Numbered from the stretch's first letter, positions 36,101-45,148 are shown. The stretch: DNA of 50,778 nt from DYRG01 sp041161065 (GCA_041161065.1 JBEAVE010000022.1:1-50778), one strand, 5' to 3'. The notes: generated by a model from the sequence alone, not told the origin. Translations and numbers: made by a program.

Positions 36101-36226
36101 TTGTTTGTTATTCCAAGTGTTTATACATTTCTAGCAAACCGTCATGTTGTTCCAAATGAGGAAGAAAAAAAACCGCTTGAATTTAGCACTATCACTATTG
36201 AAACACGACCAGAAGAACATAGGTAA
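33113..36226 (+). CDS. RND efflux permease (HAE1/AcrB type)
   Basis: An inner-membrane, proton-driven trimeric exporter, 1037 residues. The N-terminal helix MILAETSIHRPVFATVMSLMIILIG and REYPKIDAPVVSV are typical. The proton-relay aspartates lie in LAIGLVVDDAIVMLENIHRHIEEG. Two groups of helices flank large periplasmic loops. The periplasmic adaptor gene that normally precedes such a permease is absent; the gene upstream is unrelated and ends with a terminator. The next gene starts six bases after its stop, so a link to the surface-modification genes is possible. Substrate cannot be told. Confidence 0.93.
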   Translation: MILAETSIHRPVFATVMSLMIILIGIIGYQRLSVREYPKIDAPVVSVRTVYAGASAEIIESQVTKPLENSLAGIEGIRTIKSVSREEVSQITVEFVLERNIDAAANDVRDRVSRVRGQLPKDSKEPVVAKIEADAQAIIWLAFSSDMHNALEITDYADRYIVNRLQTLTGVASVIIGGERRYAMRIWLDKERLAAYNLTPQDIETALQKQNVDIPSGRIESLQREFTVFSETDLRTADQFENLIVKQTNGYSVRLKDIGSAQLGPLDERNELRFVGNPAVGLGIVKQSNANTLEVAQAIRKELPKIESSLPKGMKIQIAFDTSIFVEKSIEAVYKTMLEALGLVILVIFLFLRNVRATLIPFVTIPVSLIGSFIFLYAFNFSINILTLLGLVLAIGLVVDDAIVMLENIHRHIEEGMKPFQAAVAGAKEIGFAVLAMTFTLAAVFLPLTFISGNTGRLFVEFAITVAAAVVVSGFVALTLTPMMCSKLLKHHEKHNWFYRVTEKGLNGLNNGYRWLLIQVLKVRWLMLVVFLGAGFASWWLFTHLKTELAPLEDRGNVVGIIVAPEGATLEYTDYYARKIEEFYRQIPEMSSYFMVVAPGLEKPNPVNNALSFLRLKAWEERSRSQQEIVKTLFPKLMGLTGVLAFAINPPSLGQSFRSTPLQFIVQGNTYQQLDELTNKMLGKMRENKQLFMPDSDLKLNKPQLKIEIDRDKASALGIQIDEVGRTLETLLGGRQVTRFKKEGEQYDVVVKLKDQDRTKPADLTSIFIRNKTGQLIQLANIVKIKETVAPKELNHFNRLRAVILSSNLAPNYTLGEALEFMENTAKEILPAGTQISLDGQSRELKESGQALYSAFILALMFIYLVLAAQFESFKSPLIIMFTVPLALAGALLALQLAGQTLNVYSQIGLVMLVGLITKHGILIVEFSNQLQMKGMNVYDAVIEASTLRLRPILMTTAAMVLGALPLATAHGAGAESRLPIGWVIVGGLTLGTLLTLFVIPSVYTFLANRHVVPNEEEKKPLEFSTITIETRPEEHR

Positions 36227-36232
36227 TCTAAA

Positions 36233-37234
36233 ATGAGATTTATTTTTCTTGATTGGTTGAGGATTTTTGCTTTCTCAAGCGTGCTTATTGGGCACAAATT
36301 TATGCCAGAACTAAATGCCGCCATAAATAATCCAAATTTTCATGCAACGCCTAAAGCTCTTTTGTCATTTCTTATGCCTTTTTTTCAAGGTGGTGGAGCA
36401 GGAGTTATCGTGTTCTTTATGGTATCTGGCTACATTATTACCCATGTCTTAACGCAGGAATCTACTACTCAATTTCTTATTAGAAGAATCTTTAGAATTT
36501 ACCCCTTATATATTGCGGCGGTAATAATAGAACAAATTTTAATTAACTCAGGTCAACAAATAGTCTGGTCAAATTTAATTTTACGATGTTTATTAGTGGG
36601 TGATTTCTTTTCAATTCCATATGCTTTAGCAGAGGTTGAATGGACACTCCGAATTGAAATTATGTTCTACTTATTGATGGCATTAAAACAACAGATTTGG
36701 TCTCCTTCAATTGATGAGAAATATTTTTTTATTTTCTTAGTTCTATTAGTATTAATATTTAGTATATTGCCGCCCTTTCCTAACGCACCATTTTTGTTTA
36801 AAAACTATTTCTTTTTGTATATGCCTTTTATTTTTCTAGGTGTTGGGTTTTATCTTTTTGAAAAAGGTGAAATAAATGGTTTATTATTTTTAGGTTTCAT
36901 TGGATTGGTTTTCTCTCTTCATTGGAAAGGGATAGCACTTTATCAACCTAATTGGGTATCTGCTCATTTTGCCTTTTTGGGATTTATGTTATTTGCAGTT
37001 GCATGGCAGTTTAGAAATAAATTTAAAACCAATCTATTAATAGTTTTTCTTTCTAATCTAACCTACTCTGTTTATCTTTTTCATAACTGGTTATTTGATT
37101 ATTTTATGAGGATAGAAAACTCTAAATTTATTGCTTTACTTTTGTTATGTATTTCGAGTTATATGTTCTACATAATAATTGAGAAACCCGCCATTTCTTT
37201 TGGAAAAAAGCTCTCGAAGAAGCATTCACTATGA
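36233..37234 (+). CDS. Acyltransferase 3 family (OafA/YrhL type) membrane protein
   Basis: The protein has 333 residues and about ten membrane helices. The N-terminus FLDWLRIFAFSSVLIGHKF carries the essential histidine of the family, and the RIFRIYPLY loop carries the conserved R-x-x-R-I-x-P. These enzymes add acetyl or other acyl groups to surface sugars. It follows the RND gene with no room for a promoter. The following genes also point to polysaccharide modification. Confidence 0.9.
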   Translation: MRFIFLDWLRIFAFSSVLIGHKFMPELNAAINNPNFHATPKALLSFLMPFFQGGGAGVIVFFMVSGYIITHVLTQESTTQFLIRRIFRIYPLYIAAVIIEQILINSGQQIVWSNLILRCLLVGDFFSIPYALAEVEWTLRIEIMFYLLMALKQQIWSPSIDEKYFFIFLVLLVLIFSILPPFPNAPFLFKNYFFLYMPFIFLGVGFYLFEKGEINGLLFLGFIGLVFSLHWKGIALYQPNWVSAHFAFLGFMLFAVAWQFRNKFKTNLLIVFLSNLTYSVYLFHNWLFDYFMRIENSKFIALLLLCISSYMFYIIIEKPAISFGKKLSKKHSL

Positions 37235-37292
37235 AGCATTTCTTGATTGAGAAAACGTTAGCTTGCAGAAGCGTTATTTAGGGATAAGAAAT

Positions 37293-38216
37293 ATGTTACA
37301 TCAAACAGCAGATATTCAATCTTCTCAAATTGGGGAAGGAACAAAAATATGGCAATTTGTCGTCGTTTTACCTAATGCAAAGATAGGAAGAGACGTGAAC
37401 ATTTGCTCACATTGTTTTATAGAAAATGATGTAATGATTGGTGATCGAGTCACAATCAAATGTGGTGTTCAACTTTGGGACGGAATTACCATTGAAGATG
37501 ATGTTTTTATTGGACCGAATGTTAGTTTTACAAATGATCGTTTTCCCAAAAGCAAAATTTACCCAGAAAGTTTTGGTAAAACTATCGTGCAAAAAGGAGC
37601 ATCAATTGGCGCAAATGCAACCATTTTACCTAATCTTACCATAGGAACAAATGCAATGATTGGGGCGGGATCAGTGGTTACTCGTTCTGTTCCGTCGAAC
37701 GCAATTGTTGTGGGTAATCCCGCTAAAATTATTGGTTATGTCGACACTAAAAATAATAAAACAAATATGAGTGAAAAATCCTATCCTCAAACGATAGGAA
37801 AAATTGAAACAACGGTTTCAGGTGTAACCTTTCATACCTTTCGTTCAGTGCCTGATATGCGTGGAGAATTGTCGGTGGGTGAATTTGAGAAAGAAATCCC
37901 ATTTAAACCATTACGTTATTTTTTGGTTTTTAATGTGCCTACCACTGAAACACGAGGTGAGCACGCGCATAAGACTTGCCATCAATTTTTAATTGCGGTT
38001 AAAGGAACGGTTCATGTGGTTGCAGATGATGGTAAAAATAGAGAGGAATTTATTTTAGAACAAAACAATCAAGGTTTATATCTTCCTCCAATGACTTGGG
38101 GTATTCAATATCATTACTCATTAGATGCAGTTCTTTTAGTTTTTGCCTCCGATTATTATGATTCAAGTGATTACATTCGTGATTATTCTGAATTTACAAA
38201 ACTGATTTCAACATGA
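37293..38216 (+). CDS. Fused sugar N-acetyltransferase / WxcM-like ketoisomerase
   Basis: The protein has 307 residues. Residues about 1-150 form a left-handed beta-helix with hexapeptide turns (IGEGTKIWQFVVVLPNAKIG, NATILPNLTIGTNAMIGAGSVVTRSV), like FdtC. Residues about 170-305 form the WxcM/FdtA cupin (TRGEHAHKTCHQFLIAVKGTVHVVADDG, with histidines of the active site). Together they would isomerise a dTDP-4-keto-6-deoxyhexose to the 3-keto form and N-acetylate the derived 3-amino sugar, giving a dTDP-3-acetamido-3,6-dideoxyhexose. The aminotransferase needed between the steps is not in the window. The ATG at 37293 follows AGGGATAAGAAAT; its stop overlaps the gtrA start. Confidence 0.87.
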   Translation: MLHQTADIQSSQIGEGTKIWQFVVVLPNAKIGRDVNICSHCFIENDVMIGDRVTIKCGVQLWDGITIEDDVFIGPNVSFTNDRFPKSKIYPESFGKTIVQKGASIGANATILPNLTIGTNAMIGAGSVVTRSVPSNAIVVGNPAKIIGYVDTKNNKTNMSEKSYPQTIGKIETTVSGVTFHTFRSVPDMRGELSVGEFEKEIPFKPLRYFLVFNVPTTETRGEHAHKTCHQFLIAVKGTVHVVADDGKNREEFILEQNNQGLYLPPMTWGIQYHYSLDAVLLVFASDYYDSSDYIRDYSEFTKLIST

Positions 38217-38605
38217 TAGCTAATATTCGTTTTCAAAAGTGGATAAAATTCCTAATAGGTGGCGGAATAAATACCGCTTTTACCTATGCAATCTATCTTG
38301 CATTAATGTTATTTGTACATTATCAAATGGCTTATTTAATTGCTTATGTTGCAGGAGTTATTTTTGCGTATTGGTTCAATGCGATTATGGTGTTTAAAGT
38401 TCCTTTGTCGTGGAAGGGCTTATTTTCTTATCCCATCATATACATTATCCAATACACAATCTCAGCATTTTTATTAGATTTTTTTGTAGAAACTTTACAA
38501 ATTGATAAAACTTTTGCACCCTTAATTATCGTCGTTCTGATGATTCCACTTACTTATGTATTAAACAAATACATTTTACTAATTTTTTCTCCCTCTAATC
38601 GGTAG
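38213..38605 (+). CDS. GtrA-like membrane protein
   Basis: The protein has 130 residues and four membrane helices. KWIKFLIGGGINTAFTYAIYLALM and the ending IPLTYVLNKYILLIF are typical of GtrA. These proteins are thought to flip or carry polyprenyl-phosphate-linked sugars for glycan modification. The ATG overlaps the previous stop (ATGA), so it is translationally coupled to the acetamidosugar gene. Confidence 0.88.
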   Translation: MIANIRFQKWIKFLIGGGINTAFTYAIYLALMLFVHYQMAYLIAYVAGVIFAYWFNAIMVFKVPLSWKGLFSYPIIYIIQYTISAFLLDFFVETLQIDKTFAPLIIVVLMIPLTYVLNKYILLIFSPSNR

Positions 38606-38610
38606 AATTT

Positions 38611-40425
38611 ATGCAGCACAAATGGCAAGAAAAATTGAGTTCAGTACTCATGGCTTTTCCTATAATAGGATTAGCTATTAGCGGGTTGTCGTGGCTTCAT
38701 TTTGGCGTTGATTTACCTTACTTAGATGATTGGAGAGCCTATCGTGAAGGAGCAGTGGGTTCTCTTGATTTGAAATACCTTTTTACAAGTGCTAATGATA
38801 CCCTATATCCTGTTGGAAAAATGCTTGATTCTCTTGCATATCGTTTTCTCAATGGAAATTCTATTGCATACCAATTCATTTCAATGATAGGAATTTTAGG
38901 ATCGTTACTATTTTTACAGTGGAAACTATTGTCATTGGTCTTAAAAGAAAAATTACTAATTGGATCAGCATTTAGTCTTTCAGTATTGGTTATTCAACCG
39001 GGTACTTATTGGGGCTTAACTGATTTAGCCTATCATCAAGCCATTCCTCTTGTTATGGTTCTTTTATTGATGTATTTAATATTGAAAGGAACTTGGCGTA
39101 ATTGGTATATTTCAATAATTATAATATTGGGTTTAGTTGCGGGGTTTTCTTATATTAGTGGTGCATTTGCTATTTTTGTTTTAAGTATTGTTTTATTAAT
39201 ATTTAGCCTTTTTATAGAAAAAACTGAACGAAAACCGGTTTTAATCGGTGGATTATCGCTTTTAATTCCTGCAATTATTACGACATTAGCCCAAATATGG
39301 GTAATTGCCGTTGTACAAAAAGGAACGCACCGTCCCGACGCACCATTAGCATTACCCATAGAAAGCGATTTTTGGTTTTTTACGCTAGGAAAAGTCGCCC
39401 GTTCTTTAATGCTATCTTCTAATGAACCTATTTTATCTTTAGTCGTAACCAGCCTTATTTTAGCATTAGTTTTTGTATTAATATTTGCGGCATTAAACAC
39501 GGTTATTAAAAATAAGAAACAATCCCTAGAAACGATTTCACCAATCCTCATTTTTATTAGTATTTTTGGAATAGTATTTATCTATTTGATGTTGGTTTCT
39601 GCGGGGAGAACAAATTTACGTCCAGAAAATATCAAAACTCCTCTTGAAATATTCTCATTTGGCTTTCACCGATTTCATTTTTTTTGGGTAACTATTTTTT
39701 GGTCTTGGGTGATAGCAATAATATTTCTTTTTACAGAGAAATACTCCCGTAAATTACAACATAAAATAGCGTTAATTATTCCTTTGATAATTATTCCACT
39801 TTTATTATATTCTGGTGTATTTGATCATGACAAATATTTTCAATATGAATCTAGGATTAGAATTGATGGTATAATTTGTATAAATCAAGAATTACAAAAA
39901 GGAACAAATATTAGTTGTCCCCAGCTTTATCCAGCTCCTTTGAGATCAGCACTTCTCAAAGCAAAAGAAACAAATGCCTCTTTTGCTCGGTTTTTGCCTA
40001 TTTCAAATCTTCCATTTTTCAGAATGTCAGAGGATTTAGCAGGTAAAACTATTCAATTAAAGAATGTTGCAGTCAGTGATCATAAGAATGGCATTACAAC
40101 TTTGCAATCGGAAAGTAATGATCCAATGATTATTTTTAGTACTGGAATCCCAAAGAAAATGGCGAAATGTAAAACATTAGAAATAGAAGTTTCTATGCGT
40201 GTCTCACAATCAGATCGAGCGCAAATTTTCTTTATGTCGCCTAATCAAACAGACTATCAAGAAAGTGCATCAACAACTCAAATGGTTTACACTAATAACG
40301 AGTTTAGAAGCGTTGTTTTTACCCTTAATAGTCCAAACGGGTTTGTGGATAAGTTGAGATTTGATCCTGTAACAACACCGCAGAAATTTGAAATTAAAGA
40401 ACTTGAAGTCCGATGTCGAGTGTAA
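38611..40425 (+). CDS. Large membrane protein, probable GT-C glycosyltransferase
   Basis: The protein has 604 residues. About ten to eleven membrane segments cover 1-410, and a soluble C-terminal part (about 420-604) is rich in beta strands. The first periplasmic loop reads DLPYLDDWRAYREG, an acidic DD motif where GT-C enzymes keep their catalytic aspartate. Position right after gtrA fits a transferase using a flipped polyprenyl-linked sugar. I cannot name the family, so the function is inferred from architecture and neighbours. Confidence 0.7.
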   Translation: MQHKWQEKLSSVLMAFPIIGLAISGLSWLHFGVDLPYLDDWRAYREGAVGSLDLKYLFTSANDTLYPVGKMLDSLAYRFLNGNSIAYQFISMIGILGSLLFLQWKLLSLVLKEKLLIGSAFSLSVLVIQPGTYWGLTDLAYHQAIPLVMVLLLMYLILKGTWRNWYISIIIILGLVAGFSYISGAFAIFVLSIVLLIFSLFIEKTERKPVLIGGLSLLIPAIITTLAQIWVIAVVQKGTHRPDAPLALPIESDFWFFTLGKVARSLMLSSNEPILSLVVTSLILALVFVLIFAALNTVIKNKKQSLETISPILIFISIFGIVFIYLMLVSAGRTNLRPENIKTPLEIFSFGFHRFHFFWVTIFWSWVIAIIFLFTEKYSRKLQHKIALIIPLIIIPLLLYSGVFDHDKYFQYESRIRIDGIICINQELQKGTNISCPQLYPAPLRSALLKAKETNASFARFLPISNLPFFRMSEDLAGKTIQLKNVAVSDHKNGITTLQSESNDPMIIFSTGIPKKMAKCKTLEIEVSMRVSQSDRAQIFFMSPNQTDYQESASTTQMVYTNNEFRSVVFTLNSPNGFVDKLRFDPVTTPQKFEIKELEVRCRV

Positions 40426-40428
40426 ATT

Positions 40429-41412
40429 ATGAAAAGAAAAGTATTTCTATTGGTATTGTTTTCTTCTTGGGTTCAAGCAGAGGAAGATGCGCTACGTTGT
40501 TCTTCTGATGCGCGTTCGGAATCGTGATTTGATCAAACGCAAGCCTATATTTCTGAAAGTGTTTGTAGTTCAGCGTTGTGGTTTGATCATTTCTTTGTTA
40601 ATGAAAGAGATGAGGCAGAAAATGTCGACCGTTATCTTCGACTTACTTCCATGCTGGGATACCGTAAAATAGAAGGTTTTGATAGTAATATAAGGCTAAA
40701 TGGAAGAGTTGAATTTCCAAACTTTCAAAAGAAACTTCATCTTATTCTACAAAGTGAGCATGACAAAGATGCCTTAGATGTTTTAACACAGAGCAATCAA
40801 CCTAATTATTTGCTCAATAAAAATAATACAAAAAGTTCAAATAGTGTTGGTTTGCGTTGGGATGTTGCGCAGAAATCCAATTCCTCATTTTCAATGAATG
40901 CAGGATTACGGTTTCACGGGACGGTTAATTTGCGATTGCAAGGGCGTTATCGTTACACTTATCCATTGGGAGAGGATTCTCTCGCACGTTTAACGCAAAG
41001 TGTGTTTTGGGAAGGTAGTGAAGGCGTTGGAGAAAATACCCGTTTTGATGTAGAGAAACTGCTAGCTCCACAAACGCTTTTACGCTTTAGTCAAAACTTA
41101 GGTGTTTCTGAGGTGAGTAAAGGTAAGGAATGGGTTTCTGAGGTTGCGCTTTTTCATCATTTTGAACGTGAGCAAGCGGGAGCTTTAACGTTTTGGTTAA
41201 GTGGAGCAACGAAGCCAGCTGATCAAATCAGTGGATTAGAGGAAACAGGTTTCAGTGTGCGTTATCGGCAGAGTTTCTTTCGTCCTTGGTTGTTTTTTGA
41301 AATAGAACCCCATTATCGCTGGGTTCGCAAAGAATCAACTCATAATTTTCAACCCTCCCCGGGTATTATTGCCCGCATTGAAATTTTATTTGGTCAGAAA
41401 TACAACCCGTAA
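40429..41412 (+). pseudogene. Outer-membrane-like protein gene interrupted by one in-frame TGA
   Basis: From the ATG at 40429 the frame encodes a signal peptide (MKRKVFLLVLFSSWVQA) and 15 more residues, then TGA at 40525-40527. The same frame continues without another stop to 41412: FDQTQAYISESVCSSALWFDHFFVNERDEAEN and on, with amphipathic strands and a final aromatic-rich strand (IARIEILFGQ), as in outer-membrane barrels. The TGA probably replaces TGG (Trp) because the gene needs the exported N-terminus and the frame is otherwise intact. TGA is a normal stop elsewhere in the window. The downstream part could be misread as a separate gene starting at a TTG at 40576. Recent inactivation or a sequence error are the two options. 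Confidence 0.75.
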
Positions 41413-41468
41413 AGAAACTTGGTCACACTAGCAGTGTAGTTAGTGGTGTACAAACTATGTTTCTGGAG

Positions 41469-44294
41469 TTAGTTTTCTAATACGTTTTTGAGAAAGCGTC
41501 CTGTGTGAGAAAGCGTTATTTCTGAAATCATTTCTGGTGTTCCCGTTGCAATAATATTTCCTCCCCCTTCGCCGCCTTCGGGTCCTAAATCAATAATCCA
41601 ATCCGCCGTTTTAATCACATCTAAATTATGTTCAATCACCACAACCGTATTTCCATGCTCTCTTAAACGGTGCAAAACTTTGAGCAACTGTGCAATGTCG
41701 TGGAAATGCAAACCTGTGGTTGGTTCATCTAAAATATATAACGTATTTCCAGTATCTCTTTTAGAAAGTTCCTTTGCTAATTTCACCCGCTGTGCTTCCC
41801 CGCCCGACAACGTCACCGCATTTTGACCCAATGTAATGTACGACAAACCCACTTCCATTAACGTATCTAGTTTGCGTTTTATGGTAGGAATTGCAGAGAA
41901 AAATTCCGCCGCTTCCTCTACCGTCATTTTCAATACATCAGAAATGTTTTTTCCTTTGTATAAAATATCCAAAGTTTCTCTATTATAACGCGCCCCTTTA
42001 CAAATATCACAAGGCACATACATATCGGGAAGAAAGTGCATTTCAACTTTAATCACGCCATCACCTGCACAGGCTTCACAGCGTCCTCCCTTCACATTAA
42101 AACTAAAACGCCCCGTTTGATACCCTCGAGAACGCGCTTCTTGTGTGGCGGCAAATAGCTCACGAATCGGCGTGAACAAACCCGTATAAGTCGCTGGATT
42201 TGAACGCGGTGTTCTTCCAATCGGACTTTGATCAACATCAACCACTTTATCAAATAATTCTAATCCCGCCACTTTCTCAAATGGAGAAATGTCTAAATTC
42301 GCATTATTTAATACATTTGCTGCTAAAGGATATAAGGTATCATTAATTAACGTCGACTTACCCGATCCAGAAACCCCTGTAATACACACAAACAACCCAA
42401 TTGGGATTTCTAAATCCACCTGTTTTAAATTGTTTCCACTCGCCCCAAACAAATAGAGTATTTTCTCAGGATTTAATGGTGTTCTTTGCGCAGGAATAGC
42501 AATTTTTTGTTTGCCCGACAAATACTGTCCCGTTAAAGAATTTTCTATCTGTTGTATTTCTTCCGGCGTGCCTTGTGCAATGACATTTCCTCCATGCACA
42601 CCCGCACCTATTCCTATATCAATTACTTGATCAGCATTTCTAATCGCTTCCTCATCGTGTTCTACCACAATAACGGTATTTCCTAAATCGCGCAAATGAA
42701 ATAAAGTTTCTAACAATCGTTGATTATCTCTTTGATGCAATCCAATCGACGGTTCATCTAAAATATACATAACACCGACTAATCCCGCGCCAATTTGACT
42801 AGCTAAACGAATTCTTTGGGCTTCTCCTCCCGATAATGTTTCTGCACTTCTATGCAATGTCAAATAGTTCAAACCTACATTAATGAGAAATTGTAGACGC
42901 AAAGCAATTTCTTTGGTAATTTTCGCCGCAATTTCCGCTTTTGTTCCACTTAAATTCAACTCATCAATAAACTGTTTTGCTTTCGCAATGGGCATAGCTG
43001 AAATGTGAGGAAGTGTAATATTATTAATAAAGACATTTCTTGCCGATTCATTTAATCTTGTTCCTTCACAACTTTTGCATGGGTGAAAACTAATATATTT
43101 CCCCATTTCTTCACGCACAGAAACCGATTCTGTTTCACGATAACGGCGTTCTAAATTTGGAATAATTCCTTCAAAAGGTTTGTGTTGAATAAAGGCAGTT
43201 CCTCGATCATTATAATAATTCAACGCGATTTCAACGTCAGCACTACCATATAATACAATTTGTTGGATTTTTTTAGAGAGTTTTTCAAAAGGCGTATTTA
43301 AATCAAATTTGAAATGTTGTGCAACACTTTCTAACATTTGAAAATACCACGCTGTTTTTTTATCCCAACCTCGAATTGCGCCTTCCGATAAACTTAATTG
43401 TGGATTGTGTACAACTTTATGAGAATCAAAGAATTGCTTAATTCCTAAACCATCGCATTCGGGACATGCGCCTGTTGGATTATTAAAGGAAAATAAACGG
43501 GGTTCTAATTCAGTTAAACTATAACCACACTCTGGACACGCAAAGTTTGCAGAAAACACTAAAAACGGTTTTTCCAATTCATTCATAAAAGCAACATTTG
43601 CAATGCCTTGTCCTAATTTCAAAGCAGTTTCAAATGATTCTGCTAAACGTAATTTCAAATCTTCACGCACCTTAAAACGATCAACAATAACTTCAATAGT
43701 GTGCTTTTGATGTAATTTAAGTTTGGGGGCTTCTTCTAATTCATAAATTTCATCATTTATTCTCGCGCGGACAAATCCTTGTGCTTTTAACGTTTCTAAT
43801 AATTGCAAATGCTCTCCTTTACGATTTTTTACTACGGGAGCTAAAATCATTAAGGGTGTATTTTCCTCTAAACTTAAAACCTGATCGACCATTTGACTAA
43901 TGGTTTGTGCATTGAGAGGAAGTTGATGGGTTGGACAACGCGGCTCTCCTACCCTTGCAAATAACAATCTCAAATAGTCATAAATCTCGGTTACTGTTCC
44001 CACCGTAGAACGCGGATTATGAGAGGTAGATTTTTGTTCAATTGAAATCGCGGGAGAAAGCCCTTCAATATGATCTACATCGGGCTTTTCCATCATCGAT
44101 AGAAACTGTCTTGCATACGCCGACAAAGACTCCACATAACGGCGTTGTCCTTCCGCGTATAAGGTATCAAATGCTAAAGAAGATTTACCCGATCCAGAAA
44201 TCCCTGTAATCACAACTAATTTATCACGGGGGATTTCTAAATCGATGTTTTTCAAATTGTGCGTTCTTACGCCGCGTAAAATAATTTTGTCCAT
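41469..44294 (-). CDS. uvrA: UvrABC system protein A
   Basis: The damage-recognition ATPase of nucleotide excision repair, 941 residues. It has two ABC modules: Walker A GISGSGKSS near residue 31-39 and GVSGSGKSTL in the second half, with signatures LSGGEAQRIRLA and LSGGEAQRVKLA. The zinc modules are CPECGYSL...CPECDGLG and CEACAGDG...CDICKG. Normal length. It has no partner genes nearby. It is followed by a 56-base gap and the convergent broken gene. Confidence 0.98.
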   Translation of the reverse strand: MDKIILRGVRTHNLKNIDLEIPRDKLVVITGISGSGKSSLAFDTLYAEGQRRYVESLSAYARQFLSMMEKPDVDHIEGLSPAISIEQKSTSHNPRSTVGTVTEIYDYLRLLFARVGEPRCPTHQLPLNAQTISQMVDQVLSLEENTPLMILAPVVKNRKGEHLQLLETLKAQGFVRARINDEIYELEEAPKLKLHQKHTIEVIVDRFKVREDLKLRLAESFETALKLGQGIANVAFMNELEKPFLVFSANFACPECGYSLTELEPRLFSFNNPTGACPECDGLGIKQFFDSHKVVHNPQLSLSEGAIRGWDKKTAWYFQMLESVAQHFKFDLNTPFEKLSKKIQQIVLYGSADVEIALNYYNDRGTAFIQHKPFEGIIPNLERRYRETESVSVREEMGKYISFHPCKSCEGTRLNESARNVFINNITLPHISAMPIAKAKQFIDELNLSGTKAEIAAKITKEIALRLQFLINVGLNYLTLHRSAETLSGGEAQRIRLASQIGAGLVGVMYILDEPSIGLHQRDNQRLLETLFHLRDLGNTVIVVEHDEEAIRNADQVIDIGIGAGVHGGNVIAQGTPEEIQQIENSLTGQYLSGKQKIAIPAQRTPLNPEKILYLFGASGNNLKQVDLEIPIGLFVCITGVSGSGKSTLINDTLYPLAANVLNNANLDISPFEKVAGLELFDKVVDVDQSPIGRTPRSNPATYTGLFTPIRELFAATQEARSRGYQTGRFSFNVKGGRCEACAGDGVIKVEMHFLPDMYVPCDICKGARYNRETLDILYKGKNISDVLKMTVEEAAEFFSAIPTIKRKLDTLMEVGLSYITLGQNAVTLSGGEAQRVKLAKELSKRDTGNTLYILDEPTTGLHFHDIAQLLKVLHRLREHGNTVVVIEHNLDVIKTADWIIDLGPEGGEGGGNIIATGTPEMISEITLSHTGRFLKNVLEN

Positions 44295-44315
44295 TCTTTC
44301 AAATCTCCAAATAAA

Positions 44316-44345
44316 ATCCCCTCTTCATTGGTCGAAAGAGGGGAT
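44316..44345 (-). terminator. Terminator downstream of the OmpA-like lipoprotein gene
   Basis: ATCCCCTCTT (44316-44325) pairs with AAGAGGGGAT (44336-44345). On the minus strand it is followed by TTTTATTT, so it ends transcription before uvrA. Confidence 0.8.
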
Positions 44346-44361
44346 ATTTGTTAAGGGTTTC

Positions 44362-44877
44362 TTATTGCGCGTTAAACACATTTCCAAAGGATTTTAACGT
44401 TTTTTCAATGTTACCACCCGTAAGATTTTCTTTGGTTTCTCCAAGCACATAAATTTCAACGCGGCGATTCTGTTGCCGTCCAGCTTCGTTGATATTACTT
44501 GCAATGGGTTTGTTCATACCATGTCCAATAACACTCAAACGGGCTGGTTTTACACCCCGTTGCACTAACGCATAATAAACACTGGTTGCGTGTTTCTCCG
44601 ATAAAGTTTGATTATATTCTTTCTCTCCCCAATTATCGGTATGACCTTCAATTGAAATGTTTTTGTCGGTCTTTTTGTTTAGGATTTCTGCAATTTTATC
44701 TAATGTTGGAAAGATTTCAAATCGCAACGTTGATTCGTCCACATCAAATAAAATGCTTTCAGGCAATCGAATAAACGCGCCTTTCTCGGTATCTGACCAA
44801 TCTAAATTAAAAGGGTTGCTCGCACAGCCTCCTAATAAAGAAACCAAACATAAAAATAGTATTTTTTTTAACATCAA
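44362..44877 (-). CDS. OmpA-family peptidoglycan-associated lipoprotein
   Basis: The protein has 171 residues. The lipobox LLGGC at about 14-18 marks a lipoprotein; the residue after Cys is Ala, so outer-membrane sorting is expected. The OmpA C-terminal domain has ISIEGHTDNWGEKEYNQTLSEKHA and NEAGRQQNRRVEIYV, with the Asp and Arg that bind diaminopimelate. It ties the outer membrane to the wall. It is distinct from Pal, since no tol genes are here. The start could be either of the two leading ATGs. Confidence 0.9.
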   Translation of the reverse strand: MMLKKILFLCLVSLLGGCASNPFNLDWSDTEKGAFIRLPESILFDVDESTLRFEIFPTLDKIAEILNKKTDKNISIEGHTDNWGEKEYNQTLSEKHATSVYYALVQRGVKPARLSVIGHGMNKPIASNINEAGRQQNRRVEIYVLGETKENLTGGNIEKTLKSFGNVFNAQ

Positions 44878-44902
44878 TCTTCTCCTCTAATGAAATAAAA
44901 AA

Positions 44903-45130
44903 TCAGTTCTCCATTGCTAATAATTCATCATAAACTTCCCACGCCGACTGGGCTTCTTCTTCGGTCATTTTTTGAATGGCATAACCCACATGCACCATTA
45001 CATAATCTCCTACCTTTATTTCCTCATGTTGTAACATAAACAAACTAACTTCGCGTTCTACCCCTTTTGCTTCGCAACGTGCATTGAAATGATTGATTTC
45101 TACAATTTGCATTGGAATACCTAAACACAT
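44903..45130 (-). CDS. hypC: HypC/HybG-family hydrogenase maturation chaperone
   Basis: The protein has 75 residues. It starts MCLGIPMQI with the essential Cys2, and VGDYVMVHVGYAIQKM is the family core. HypC binds HypD and delivers the Fe(CN)2CO group to the large subunit of [NiFe] hydrogenase. No hydrogenase or other hyp gene is in the window. It follows the DUF3050 gene by 18 bases with GAGAGGAGTTAAAAT before its start, so it is part of the dsbD operon. Confidence 0.92.
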   Translation of the reverse strand: MCLGIPMQIVEINHFNARCEAKGVEREVSLFMLQHEEIKVGDYVMVHVGYAIQKMTEEEAQSAWEVYDELLAMEN

Positions 45131-45148
45131 ATTTTAACTCCTCTCACA

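Noticed and set aside
40525..40527. TGA read as selenocysteine or tryptophan
   Set aside because: Other genes in the window end in TGA, no SECIS-like hairpin follows, and the position fits a mutated Trp codon better.
40576..41412. Separate gene starting at the TTG at 40576
   Set aside because: The same frame upstream encodes matching sequence and a signal peptide, so this is the body of one interrupted gene.
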